Assembly (NCBI GenBank): GCA_949130485.1
Contig: OX422203.1
Span: 6,562,429-6,626,428, forward strand
Origin: Agelas oroides
Taxonomy: Eukaryota > Porifera > Demospongiae > Agelasida > Agelasidae
Direction of reading: 5' to 3'
Length of the DNA: 64,000 nt
In this document: positions 52,174 through 64,000 of the stretch, in pieces
How positions within the stretch are numbered: the first letter of the stretch is position 1
Layout of the letters: every line of letters starts with the position of its first letter
Notes under the pieces: model-generated
Database searches by the model: none
Seen by the model: the letters and a program-made list of their open reading frames with translations, nothing else
What the model was told of the DNA's origin: nothing
Position numbers and translations under genes: made by a program

Positions 52174-55100
52174 AGGGGAATGTACAGGAAAGTAGGGGAA
52201 TACCAAGGAACGTATGGGAGTGGTTACAAAGTGCTAGGGGAATGCAGGGGGTTGCAGAGGAATGCCAGGGGAACGAAAGGGAGTGGGTACAAAGTGCCAG
52301 GAAAAGGCAGGGGAATGCAGGGAAATGCTAGGGGAACGTGGGAGTAGGTGCAAAGTGCCAGAGGAAAGCAGGGAAATGCCAAGCGAAGGGAAATGCCAAG
52401 GGAATACAGGGAGATGCCAGGGGAATGAAAGGGAGTGGCTTAAAAGTACCAGGGGAATGCAGGGGAATGAAGGGGAATGCCAGGGGAATGAAAGTGAATT
52501 GGTGCAAAGTGCCAGGGAATGTAGGGGAATGCCAGGGGAACTATGGGAGTGGGTGCCAGGGGAATGCAGGGGAATGCCAAGGGAACGTAAGGGAGTGGGT
52601 GTAATGTGCCAGGTGAATGCAGGGGAATGCAGGGGAATAGCAGGGTAATGTATGAGACTAGGTTCAAAGTGACAGAGGAATGCAGAGGAATGCAGGGGAA
52701 TGCAAGGGAATGCCAAGGGAACATAAGGCAGTGGGTGCAAAGTGCCCGGGGAATGCAAGGTAATGCAGGAAAATGCCAGGGAAACGTAAGGGAGTGGGTG
52801 CAAAGTGCCAGGGGATTGCAGGAGAATGCAAGGGAATCCAGGGGAATACCAGGGGAACGAAACGGAGTGGGTACTAAGTGCCAGGGGAATGCAGGGAAAT
52901 GCGGGGGAACGTAAGGGAGTGGGTGCAAAGTGCCAGGGGAATGCAGGGAAATGCGGGGGAACGTAAGGGAGTGGGTGCAAAGTGCCAGGGGAATGCAGGG
53001 GAATGGAGGGGAATGCAGGGGAATGCCAGGGGAACGTATGGGAGTGGGTGCAAAGTGCTAGGGTAATGCATGGGAATGCTGTGGAATGTAGGGCAATGCC
53101 AGGGGAACGGAAGCGAGTGGGTGTAATGAGCCAAGGGAATGCAGGGGATTAGCAGGGGAACATATGGGACTATGTGCAAAGTGCCAGGAGAATGCAGGAA
53201 AATGCAGGGAATTGACAGGAATACATAAGGCAGTGGGAGCAAAGTGCCAGGGTAATGCAGTGGAATGCAGGGGGATGCCAGGGGAATGCCAGGGGAATGT
53301 ACAGACGTGGGAGCAAAGTGCAAGACAATGCAGAGGAATGCCAGGGGAACGTATGGGAGTGTGCGCAAAGTGCCAGGGGAATGCAGGGGAATGCCAGGGG
53401 AACGCATGGGAGTGGGTACAAAGTGCCAGGGGAATGCAGGGGAATGCCAGGGGAACGAAAGGGAGTGGGTGCAAACTGCCAGGGGACTGCAGGGGAATGC
53501 CAGGGGAACGTATGGGAGTGGGTGCAAAGTGCCAGGGGAAAGCACGGGAATGCGAGGGGAATGCCAGGGTAACGTAAGGGAGTTGGTGCAAAGTACCAGG
53601 GGAATGCAGGGGAATGCAGGAGAATACCAGGGGAACGTATGGGAGTGGGAGCAAAGTGCCAGAGGAATGCATGGGAATGCAGGGGAATGCAAGGGAATGC
53701 CAGGGGAACGTAAGGGAGTGAGTGTAATGTTCCAGGGGAATGCAGGGGAATGCAAGGTAATGCCAGGGGAACGTATTGTAGTTGGTGCAAATTGACAGGG
53801 GAATGTAGGGGAATGCACGGGAATGCTAGGGGAATGTGAGTGGGTGCAATGTGCCAGAGGAATGCAGGGGAATACAAGGGGAACGTATGGGAGTCACGGC
53901 AATGTGCCAGGGGAATACAAAGGAATGCAATGAGAACGTAAGGGAGTGGGTGCAAAGTGCCAGGAGAATGCAGGGGAATGCCAGGGGAATGTAATGGAGT
54001 GGGTGCAAAGTGCCAGGGGAATGCAGGGAAATGCCAGTGGAATGAAAGGGAGTGGGTGTAATGTGCCAGTGGAATGCAGGGAAATGCCAGGGGAACATAT
54101 TGAAGTGGGTCCAAAGTGCCAGTGGAACGCAGGGGAATGCCAGGGGAATGTATCGGAGGGTGAACAAAGTGCCTGGGGAATGGAGGGGAATACAGGGGAA
54201 TGCCAGGGGAATGTATGGGAGTGGGTGCAAAGTGCCAGGGGAATGTAGGGCAATTCAGGGGAATGCCAGGGAACTTATGGGAGTGGGTGCAAAGTGCCAA
54301 GGGGATGCAGGTGAATGTACGGGAATAGCAGGGGAACGTATGGGACTAGGTGCAAAGTGCCAGGGGAATGCAGGAGAATGCAGGGGAATGCCACACGAAC
54401 ATAAGGTAGTGGGTGCAAAGTGCCAGGGTATTGCAGTGGAATGCAGGGGAATGCCAGGGGAACATACAGAAGTGGGTGCAAAGTGCTAGGGGAATGCCAG
54501 GGGAACGTAAGGGAGTGGGTGCAAAGTGCCAGGGGATTGCTGGAGAATGCAAGGGAATTCAGGGGAATGCCAGGGGGACGAAAGGGAGTGGGTAATAAGT
54601 GCCAGGGGAATGAAGGGAAATGCGGGGGAACATAAGGGAGTGGGTGCAAAGTGCCAGAGGAATGCAGGGGGATGCCGGAAAATGCCTGGGGAATGTAAGG
54701 GAGTGGGTGCAAAGTGCCATGAGAATGCAGGGGAATAGAGGAATGCATGAAAATGCCAGGGGAACAAAAGGCTGTGTGGACAAAGTGCCAAGGGAATTAA
54801 GGGAAATGGAGGGGAATGCAGGGGAATGCCAAAGTGACGTATGGGAATGGGTGCAAAGAGCCATGGGAATGAAGGGGAATCCAGGGGAATGTGAGGGTAA
54901 TGCATGGGAGTTGGTGCAAAACGCCAGGGGAATGCGCGGGAATGTAAGGGAATGCCAGGGAAACATAAGGCAGTGGGTGCAAAGTGCCAAGGGAATTAAG
55001 GGAAATAGAGGGGAATGCAGGAGAATGCCAAAGGAACGTATGCGAGTGGGTACAAAGTACCAGGGGAAAACATGGGGATGCAGGGGAATGCCAGGGGAAT

Positions 55101-58100
55101 ACCAGGGGAATGTAAAGGAGTGGGTGCAAAGTGCCAGAGCAATGCAGGGGAATGGAGGGGAATGCAGGGGAATGCCAGGGGAACGTATGGGAGTGGGTGC
55201 AAAGTGCTAGGGGAATGCATGGGAATGCTGTGGAATGCAGGGCAATGCCAGGGGAACGTAAGCGAGTGGGTGTAATGAGCCAGGGGAATGCAGGGGAATA
55301 GCAGGGGAACATATGGGACTATGTGCAAAGTGCCAGGAGAATGCAGGGAAACACAGGTGAATGACAGGAAAACATAAAGCAGTGGGAGCAAAGTGCCAGG
55401 GTAATGCAGTGGAATGCAGGGGGATGCCAGGGGAATGCCAGGGGAATGCACAGACATGGGAGCAAAGTGCAAGAGGAATGCAGAGGAATGCCAGGTGAAC
55501 GTATGGGAGTGTGCACAAAGTGCCAGGGGAATGCAGGGGAATGCCAGGGGAATGAAAGGGAGTGGGTGCAAACTGCCAGGGGACTGCAGGGGAATGCCAG
55601 GGGAACGTATGGGAGTGGATGCCAAGTGCCGGGGGAATGCACGGAAATGCCAGGGGAATGCCAGGGTAACATAAGGGAGTTGGTGCAAAGTACCAGGGGA
55701 ACGCAGGGGAATGCAGGAGAATGCCAGGGGAACATATGGGAGTCGGTGCAAAGTGCCAGGGGGAATGAATGGGAATGCAGGGGAATGCAAGAAATGCCAG
55801 GGGAACCTAAGGGAGTGGGTGTAATGTTCCATGGAAATGCAGGGGAATGTATATGGGGAATAATAGGGGAACGAATGGGACTAGGTGCAAAGTGACAGGG
55901 GAATGCAGGGGAACGCCGGAGGAATGTAAGCGAGTGGGTCCAAAGTGCCAGGGGAATGCCAGGGGAATGTATCGGAGGGTGTACAAAGTGCCTGGGGAAT
56001 GCAGGGGAATACCAGGGGAATGTATGGGAGTGGGTGCAAAGTGCCAGGGGAATGTAGGGCAATTTAGGGGAATGCCAGGGAACTTATGGGAGTGGGTGCA
56101 AAGTGCCAAGGGAATGCAGGTGAATGTACGGGAATAGCAGGGGAACGTATGGGACTAGGTGCAAAGTGCCAGGGGAATGCAGGAGAATGCAGGGAAATGC
56201 CAGGGGAATGTACGGAAGTTGGTGCAAAGTGCCAGAGCAATGCAGGGGAATGCCACAGGAACGTATGGGAGTGTGGGCAGTGCCAGGGGAATGGAGGGAA
56301 TGCAAGGGAATGCCAGAGGAACGGATGGGAATGGGTACAATATGCCATGTGAATTCAGGGGAATGCAGGGGAATACCAGGGGAACGAAAGGGAGTGGGTG
56401 CAAAGTGCCAGGGGAATGCAGGGAAATGCCAGGGGAAAGCAAGGGAATGCCAGGGGAAAGGGAGTTGGTGCAATGTGCCAGGGGAATGCAGGGAAATGCA
56501 GGAGAATGCCAGGGGAACGTATGGGAGCGGGAGCAAAGTGCCAGGGGAATGCATGGGAATGCAAGGGAATGCAGGGGAATGCCAGAGGAACTTAAAGGAG
56601 TGGGTGCAAAGTGCCAAGGAAATGCAGGGGAATGCCAGGGGAACGTAAGGGAGTGGGTGCAAAGTGCCAGGGAAATGCAGGAGGTTGTGAGGGAATGCAG
56701 GGGAATACCGGGGGAACGTGAGGGAGTGGGTGCAAAGTGCCAGGGGAATGCAGGGGAATGCCGGGGGAGCGTGAGGGAGTGGGTGCAAAGTGCCAGGGGA
56801 ATGCCAGGGGAACGAATGGGAGTGAGTGCAAAGTGACAGGGGAATGGAGGGAATGCAGGGGAATAACAGGGGAACGTATTGGTGTGGGCACAAAGTGCCA
56901 GGAGAATGCAGGGGAATGCAGGGGAATAGCAGGGGAGTGTATGGGACTAGGTGCAAAGAGTGAAGGGAATCCAGGGGAATATATGGGAGTGGGCTCGGAG
57001 CGAGGGGAATGCAGAGGAATGCAGGGGACTGCCACGGGAACATATGGGAGTGTGGGCAGTGCCAGGGGAATGTAGGGAATGCAGGGGAATGCCAGGAGAA
57101 CGGATGGGAGTGGATACAATATGCCAGGTGAATTCAGGGGAATGCAGGGGAATGCCAGGGGAACGAAAGGGAGTGGGTGCAAAGTGCCAGGGGAATGCAG
57201 GGAAATGCCAGGGGAATGCAGGGAAATACCAGGGGAATGCAAGGGAATGCAGGGAAATGCCAGAGGAACGTAAGGGAGTGGGTGCAAAGTGCCAGGGAAA
57301 TGCAGGAGAATGCGAGGGAATGCAGGGGAATGCCAGGGGAACATACGGGAGTGGGTGCAATATGCTAGAGGAATGCAGGGGAATGCCAAGAGAATGTACG
57401 GAAGTGAGTTCAAAGTGCCAGGGGAATGCAGGGGAATGCCAGGGGAACGTATTGGTGTGGGCACAAAGTGCCAGAAGAATGCAGGAGAATGCCGGGGAAT
57501 GCAGGAGAATGCCAGGGCAACGTATGGGAGTAGGTGCAAGGTGCCAGGGGAATGCAGGGGAATGCCGGGGGAACGTGAGGGAGTGGGTGCAAAGTGCCAG
57601 GGGAATGCAGGGGAATGCCAGGGGAACGAATGGGAGTGAGTGCAAAGTGACAGGGGAACGGAGGGAATGCAGGGGAATAACAGGGGAACGTATTGGTGTG
57701 GGCACAAAGTGCCAGGAGAATGCAGGGAATGCAGGGGAATGCCAGGGGAACGGATGGGAATGGATACAATATGCCAGGTGAATTCAGGGGAATGCAGGGG
57801 AATGCCAGGGGAACGAAAGGGAGTGGGTGCAAAGTGCCAGGGGAATGCAGGGAAATTCCAGGGGAATGCAAGGGAATGCAAGGGGAAAGCGTGTTGGTGC
57901 AAAGTGCCAGGGGAATGCAGGGAAATGCAGGAGAATGCCAGGGGAACATATGGGAGCAAGTGCAAAGTGCCAGGGGAATGCAAGGGAATGCAAGGGAATG
58001 CAGGGAAATGCCAGAGGAACGTACGCAAGTGGGTGCAAAGTGCCAGGGGAATGCATGGGAATGCCAGGGGAACGTATGGGAGCGGGCACAAAGTGCCAGG

Positions 58101-61100
58101 AGAATGCTGGAGATTGCAGGGGAATGCAGGAGAATGCCAGGGCAACGTATGGGAGTAGGTGCAAAGTGCCAGGGGAATGCAGGGGAATGCCAGGGGAACG
58201 TAAGGGAGTGGGTGCAAAGTGCCAGGGAAATGCAGGAGAATGCGAGGGAATGCAGGGGAATGCCAGGGGAACATACGGGAGTGGGTGCAATATGCTAGAG
58301 GAATGCAGGGGAATGCCAAGGGAATGTACAGAAGTGGGTACAAAGTGCCAGGGGAATGCAGGGGAATGCCAGGGGAACGTATTGGTGTGGGCACAAAGTG
58401 CCAGGAGAATGCAAGAGAATGCAGGGGAATGCAGGAGAATGCCAGGGCAACGTATGGGAGTAGGTGCAAGGTGCCAGGGGAATGCAGGGGAATACCGGGG
58501 AAAAGTGAGGGAGTGGGTGCAAAGTGCACGGGGAATGCGGGGGAATAGCAGGGGAACGTATGGGACTAGGTGCAAAGTGCGAAGGGAATCCAGGGGAACA
58601 TATGGGAACGGGCGCAGAGCCAGGGGAATGTAAGGAAATGCAGGGGAATGCCAAGGGAACGTATCAGAGTAGGTGCAAAGTGCCATGGGAATGCAGGGGA
58701 ATGCTAGGTGAACGAATGGGATGGGTGCAAAGTACCAGGGGAATGCAGGGAAATGCAAGGGAATGCTAGGGGAATGTATGGAAGTGGGTCTAAAGAGCCA
58801 GGGTAAAGGAGGGGAATGCCAGGGGAATGTATAGTTATTTGTGCAAAGTGCCAGTGAATGCATGGGAATGTATGGGACTGGGTGCAAAGTGGCAGAGGAA
58901 TGCAGGGGAATGAAGGGGAATGCCTGGGGAAAATATGGGAGGGGGTGCAAAGTGCCAGGGAAACCCTAATGAAGGGGAACATATCGGAGGGTGTGCAAAG
59001 TGCCTGGGGAATGCAGGGGAATGAAGGGGAATGCCAGGCAAGTGTATAGGAGTGGGTGCAAAGTGCCAGGGGAATGTAGGGCAATTCAGGGGAATGCCAG
59101 GGAACTTATGAGAGTGGGTGCAAAGTGCCAGGGGAATGCAGGGGAATGTATGGGAGTGGGTGCAAAATGCCAGAAGAACGCAGCAGAGGAATGCCAGGGG
59201 AACGCATGGAAGTGGGTACAAAGTGCCAGGGTAATGCAGTGGAATGCAGGGGAATGCCGGGGAATGCCAGGGGAACGTATGAGTGTGGGCAAAGGGCCAG
59301 GGGAATGGAGGGAATGCAGGAGAATGCCAGGGTAATGTATGTCAGTAGGTACAAAGTGCCAGGGGAATGCAGGGGAATGCCAGGGGAATGCAGGGGAATG
59401 TCAGGGAAACGTATGGGAGTGGGTTCAAAGTGCCAGGGGGATGCAGGTAAATGCAAGCAGAATGCAGGGGAATGCCAGGGGAATGTAAGGGAGTTGTGCC
59501 AGGGAATGCAGGGGAATGCAGGAGAATGCCAGGGGAACGTATGGGAGTGGGTGCAGAGTCCCAGGGGAATGCATGGGAATGTAGGGGAATGCAAGGGAAT
59601 GCAGGGGAATGCAGGGGAATGCCAGGGGAAAGTAAGGGAGTGGGTGTAATGTGCCAGGGGAATGCAGTGGAATGCAGGGGAACAGCAGGGGAACGTATGG
59701 CACTTGGTGAAAAGTGACAGGGGAATGCAAGGGAATGCAGGGGAATACAGGGGAATGCCAGGGGAACGTAAGGAAGTTGGTGCAAAGTGCCAGGGGAATG
59801 TAGGAGAATGCGGGGAAATGCAGGGGAATGCCAGGGGAGTGTACGGGAGTGGGTGCAATGTGCCAGCGAAATGCAGGGGACTGCCAGGGGAACGTACGGA
59901 AGTGAGCACACAGTGACAGGGGGATGGAGGGGAATGTGGGGGAAAAAAAGGGGAACGTATGGGAGTGGATACAAAGTGCCAAGAGAGTGCAGGGTAATGC
60001 AGGGGAATGCCAGGGGAACACATGGGAGTGGGTGCAAAGTGCCAGGAGAATGCAGGGAATGCCAGGGGAATGTATGGGAGTGGGTTCAAAGTGCCAGTGG
60101 AACGTACGGGAGTGGGTGCAAAGTGCCAGGGGAACGCAGGGAAATGCAAGGGAATGCTAGGGGAACGTATGGAAGTATGTCTAAAGAGCCAGGGAAAATG
60201 AGGGAATGCCAGGGAAACGTATAGGTATGTGTGCAAAGTGCCAGGTGAATGCATGGGAATGTATGGGACTGGGTACAAAGTGCCAGAGGAACGCAGGGGA
60301 ATGAAGGGGAATGCCAGGGAAACGCATGGGAGTGGGTGCAAAGTGCCAGGAGAATGCAGGGGAATGCAGGGGAATGCCAGGGGAAAGGGAGTGGGTGCAA
60401 AGTGCCAGGGGAATGCAGGGAAATGCAGGAGAATGCCAGAGGAACATATGGGAGTGGGTGCAATGTGCTAGGGGAATGCAGGTGAATGCAGGGGAATGCA
60501 GGAGAATGTCAGGGGAACGTATGGAAGTGGTGCCAGGGGAATGCAGCGGAATGCCAGGGGAACGAATAGGTATGTGTGCAAAGTGCCAGGGGAATGCATG
60601 GGAATGTATGGGACTGGGTGCAAATTGCCAGAGGAATGCAGGGGAATGAAGGATAGTACGAGGGGAACGTATGGGAGTGGGTGCAAAGTGCCAGGGGAAT
60701 GCAGGGGAATGCCAGGGGAATGTATCAGAGGGTGAGCAAAGTGCCTGGGGAATGTAGGGGCATGCAGGGGAATGCCAGGGGAACGAATTTAGTGGGTGGA
60801 AAGTGCCCGGGGAAATGCAGGGAAATGCAGGGGAATGCAGGGGAATACCAGGGGAACGTAATGAAGTGGGTACAAAGTGCCAGGGGAATGCAGGGGAATG
60901 CCAGGGGAATGTATGGAAGTGATGCCAGGGGAATGCAGGGGAATGCCAGGTGAACATATAGGTATGTGTGCAAAGTGCCAGGGGAATGCATGAGAATGTA
61001 TGGGACTGGGAGCAAATTGCCAGAGGAATACAGGGGAATGAAGGAGAGTACGAGGGGAACGTATCGGAGGGTGTACAAAGTGCCTGGGGAATGCAGGGGC

Positions 61101-61862
61101 ATGCAGGGGAATGCCAGGGGAACGTATTTAGTGGGTGGAAAGTGCCCGGGGAAACCAAGGAATGCAGGGGAATGCCAAGGCTATATATGGGAGTGGGTAC
61201 AAACTGCCAGGGGAATCCAGGGGAATGCTGTGGAATGCCAGGGGAACATATGGGAGTGGGTGCAAAGTGCCAGGAGAATGCCAGGGGAACATATTGGAGT
61301 GTGGGAATAGTGCCAGGAAAATGCAGGGGAATGCAGTGGAATGCCAGGTGAACGTATGGGAGTGGGTGCAAAGAGCCATGGCAATGCAGGGGAAGTTATG
61401 GGAGTGGGGTGCAAAATGACAGGGGAATCCAGGGTAATCTCAGGGGAACGCATGGGAGTGGGTGCAAAGTGCCAGAGGAATGCACGGCAACGTATGGAAG
61501 AGGGTGCAAAGTGCCAAGGGAATGCAGGGAACACCAGGCGAACATATGGGAGGGGGTGCAAAGTGCCAGGGAAATCCAGGGGAATGCAGGGGAATGTCAG
61601 GGGAATGTATGGGTGTGGGTGCAAAGTGCCAGGAGGCAGGCGAACGCCAGGGTAACGTATGGGAGTGGGTGCAAAGTGCCAGGGGAATGCAAGGGAACGC
61701 TACGGGAATGTATGGGAGTGGGTGCAAAGTGCCAGAGGAATGCAGGAGAATGCAGGGGAATGCAGGGGAATGCCAGGGAGTGTATGGGAGTGGGTGCAAA
61801 GTGCCAGGGGAATGTAGGGCAATTCAGGGGAATGCCAGGGAACTTATGGGAGTGGGTGCAAC
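52174..61862. repeat. 9.7-kb purine-rich minisatellite (AATGCCAGGGG type)
   Basis: Built from short 10-11-bp blocks aatgcagggg and aatgccagggg, interspersed with a longer block gaacgtatgggagtgggtgc plus aaagtgcc. The larger unit varies between about 55 and 110 bp. The + strand is very C-poor outside 'gcc' and G-run rich. Larger blocks are duplicated: parts of 53.0-54.4 kb match 55.1-56.2 kb, and 57.1-57.6 kb matches 57.8-58.5 kb. Apparent frames of up to several hundred codons occur on both strands and in all phases, so they are not evidence of genes. Confidence 0.92.
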
Positions 61863-64000
61863 GGCGCACAAAGCTGTATACGGGACTGCCAATATCACCG
61901 TCCCCTGCGGCGCAGTGTAGTGCAGTCAATGGAAATTCGCGTACATTCGCGACTCTTCCTCACTCGGTACAAAGGTTGCACTAATGCAAGGTAGTATTAT
62001 GAATAAGCTATCGGCATGAAGAGTTTAAAAATGTAAAACCTTTCTCGGTGCAAAAGGCGCACAAGTCGGTGCAGGCCGGCCAATTACACGGTCCCCTGCC
62101 ACGCAGGATAGTGTAGTCAATGGAAATTCGCACACATTCGCGACTCTTCCTAGCTCGGTACAAAGGCTGCACTAATGCAAGGTGCATATTATCAAGAAGC
62201 TATGGGCATGAAGAGTTTAAAAATGTAAACACTTTCTCGGTGCAAAGGGCGCACAAATCGGTGCGGGCCTGCCAATATCACCGTCCCCTGCCGCGCAGTA
62301 TACTGCAGTCAATGGAAATTCGTGTACATTCGCGACTCTTCCTAGCTCGGAACAAAGGTTGCACCAATACAAGGTGCATATTATCAAGAAGGTATGGACA
62401 TGAAGAGTTTAAAAATGTAAACCCTTTCTCGTTGCAAAAGGCGCACAAAGCTGTACGGGCCAGCCAATATCACCGTCCCCTACAGAGCAGTATAGTGCGT
62501 TCAATGGAAATTCGCACACATTCACGACTCTTCCAAGCTCGATGCAAAGGTTGTACTAATGCAAGGTGCATATTATCAAGAAGCTATGGGCATGAAAAGT
62601 TTGAAAATGTAAACCCTTTCTCGGTGCAAAAGGCGCACAAAGCTGTACGGGCCACCCAATATCACCGTCCCCTGCCGTGCAGTGCAATGCAGTCAAAAAA
62701 AATTCGCGTTCATTCGCGACCCTTCCTAGCTCGGTACAAAGGTTGCACCAATACAAGGTGCATATTATCAAGAAGCTATGGGTATGAAGAGTTTAAAAAT
62801 GTAAACCCTTTCTCGGTGCAAAGTGCGCAAAAATCTGTACGGGCCTACCAATATCACCGTCCACTACCGCGCAGTACAGTGCAGTCAATGGAAATTCGCG
62901 TACATTCGCGACTCTTCCTAGCTCGGTACAAAGGTTGCACTAATGCAAAGTACATATTATCAAGAAGCTATGAGCATGAAGAGTTTAAAAATGTAAACCC
63001 TTTCTCGGTGCAAAAGGCGCACAAATCGGTGCAGGCCAGCCAATTACACCGTCCCCTGCCACGCAGGGTAGTGTAGTCAATGGAAATTTGCACACATTCG
63101 CGACTCTTGCTAGCTCGGTACAAAGGTTGCACTAATGCAAGGTGTATATTATCAAGAAGCTATGGGCATGAAGAGTTTAAAAATATAAACCCTTTCTCGG
63201 TGCAAAAGGCGCACAAAGCTGTACGGGCCAACCAATATCACCGTCCCTTGCCGCGCAGTGTAATGCTGTCAAAACAAATTCGCGTTCATTCGCGACTCTT
63301 CCTAGCTCGGTACAAAGGTTGCACAATTGCAAGGTGCATATTATCAAGAAGCTATGGGCATGAGGAGTTTAAAAATGTAAACCCTTTCTCGGTGCAAAGT
63401 GCGCAAAAATCTGTACGGACCTGCCAATATCACCGTCCACTGCCTCGCAGTACAGTGCTGTCAATGGAAATTCGCGTACATTCGCGACTCTTCCTAGCTC
63501 GGTACAAAGGTTGCACAAATGCAAAGTGCATATTATCAAGAAGCTATGAGCATGATGAGATTAAAAATGTAAACCATTTCTCGGTGCAAAAGGCGCACAA
63601 AGCTGTACGGGACAGCCAATATCACCGTCCCCTACCGGACAGTATAGTGCAGTCAATTCGCGTACATTCGCGACTGTTCCTAGCTCGGTATAAAGGTTGC
63701 ACTAATGCTATGTGCATATTATCAAGAAGCTATGGGCATGAAGAGTTTAAAAATGTAGACCCTTTATCGGTGCAAAACGCGCACAAATGATTGCGGGCCA
63801 GCCAATATCACCGTCCTCTGCAGCGCAGCATAGTGCAGTCAAAGGAAATTCGCGTACATTCGCGCGACTGTTCGTAGATCGGTACAAAGGGTGCATTAAT
63901 GCAAGGTGAATATTATCAAGAAGCTATGAGCATGAAGGGTTTAAAAATGTAAACCATTTCTCGGTGCAAAAGGCGAACAAAACAGTACTGGCCAGCAATC
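61863..64000 (+). repeat. 192-bp satellite, right-hand array
   Basis: The satellite resumes at gcgcacaaagctgtat and continues to the window end, about 11 units in the same direct orientation as 48.87-52.14 kb but of a different subfamily (gcc.gccaatatcaccgtcccctgccgcgcag). Variant types with 'gtgcgcaaaaatctgtacgg' recur at about 62823 and 63400, and 'gcagtcaaaa.aaattcgcg' at about 62691 and 63266. Both are about 576 bp (three units) apart. Confidence 0.9.

Noticed and set aside
52234-61800. Many long reading frames on both strands (one minus-strand frame of about 645 codons at 56592-58529)
   Set aside because: They occur in all phases of a stop-poor minisatellite, have only repeat-derived sequence, and are broken wherever a unit changes length.

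Overview
The window looks like nuclear DNA of an early-branching animal, most likely a sponge (Porifera). It holds intron-rich genes with GT/AG splice sites, clear metazoan orthologues (EEA1, a BTBD9-like protein), and an animal-type chitin synthase that carries two SAM domains, an arrangement I associate with sponges and other early-branching holozoans. It is also full of short non-autonomous DNA transposons, microsatellites and satellites. The organism call is inference; no rRNA, tRNA or organelle marker is present.

Layout. 1-8.4 kb: a tandem pair of single-exon, secreted V8/trypsin-fold serine protease genes (1311-2474 and 6359-7483, + strand) with matching TATA boxes and an acidic poly-Glu propeptide. 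Each is preceded by degenerate tandem repeats, and the broken remains of a third copy lie at about 8122-8370. 9.4-17.9 kb: a nine-exon chitin synthase gene (+ strand, about 1431 aa). 18.7-25.7 kb: a BTBD9-like gene (- strand, nine exons found, at least one short exon missed). 25.99-47.15 kb: a complete EEA1 orthologue (+ strand). I could assemble 48 exons, each junction in phase, into 1528 codons from an N-terminal C2H2 finger to a C-terminal FYVE finger. BTBD9-like and EEA1 are head to head, with about 295 bp between their start codons. Inside EEA1, two further exons (29238-29544 and 29762-30720) splice in phase to exon 5 and look like an alternative start that would give EEA1 a transmembrane N-terminus.

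48.4-64.0 kb is repeat DNA: a 192-bp satellite with higher-order structure (first two units inverted, then direct, to 52.14 kb), a 26-bp tract of telomere-like CTAACC repeats, 9.7 kb of purine-rich minisatellite (to 61.86 kb), and then the 192-bp satellite again to the window end. The many long reading frames there are by-products of repeat units without stops; I do not call them genes.

The genes are not an operon and share no obvious pathway. EEA1 tethers early endosomes. BTBD9-like proteins are probably cullin-3 adaptors or scaffold proteins. Chitin synthase makes cell-surface chitin. The proteases are secreted. The main points for follow-up are the predicted membrane-anchored EEA1 isoform, a duplicated 23-residue exon cassette in EEA1, and the satellite/telomere-repeat junction.
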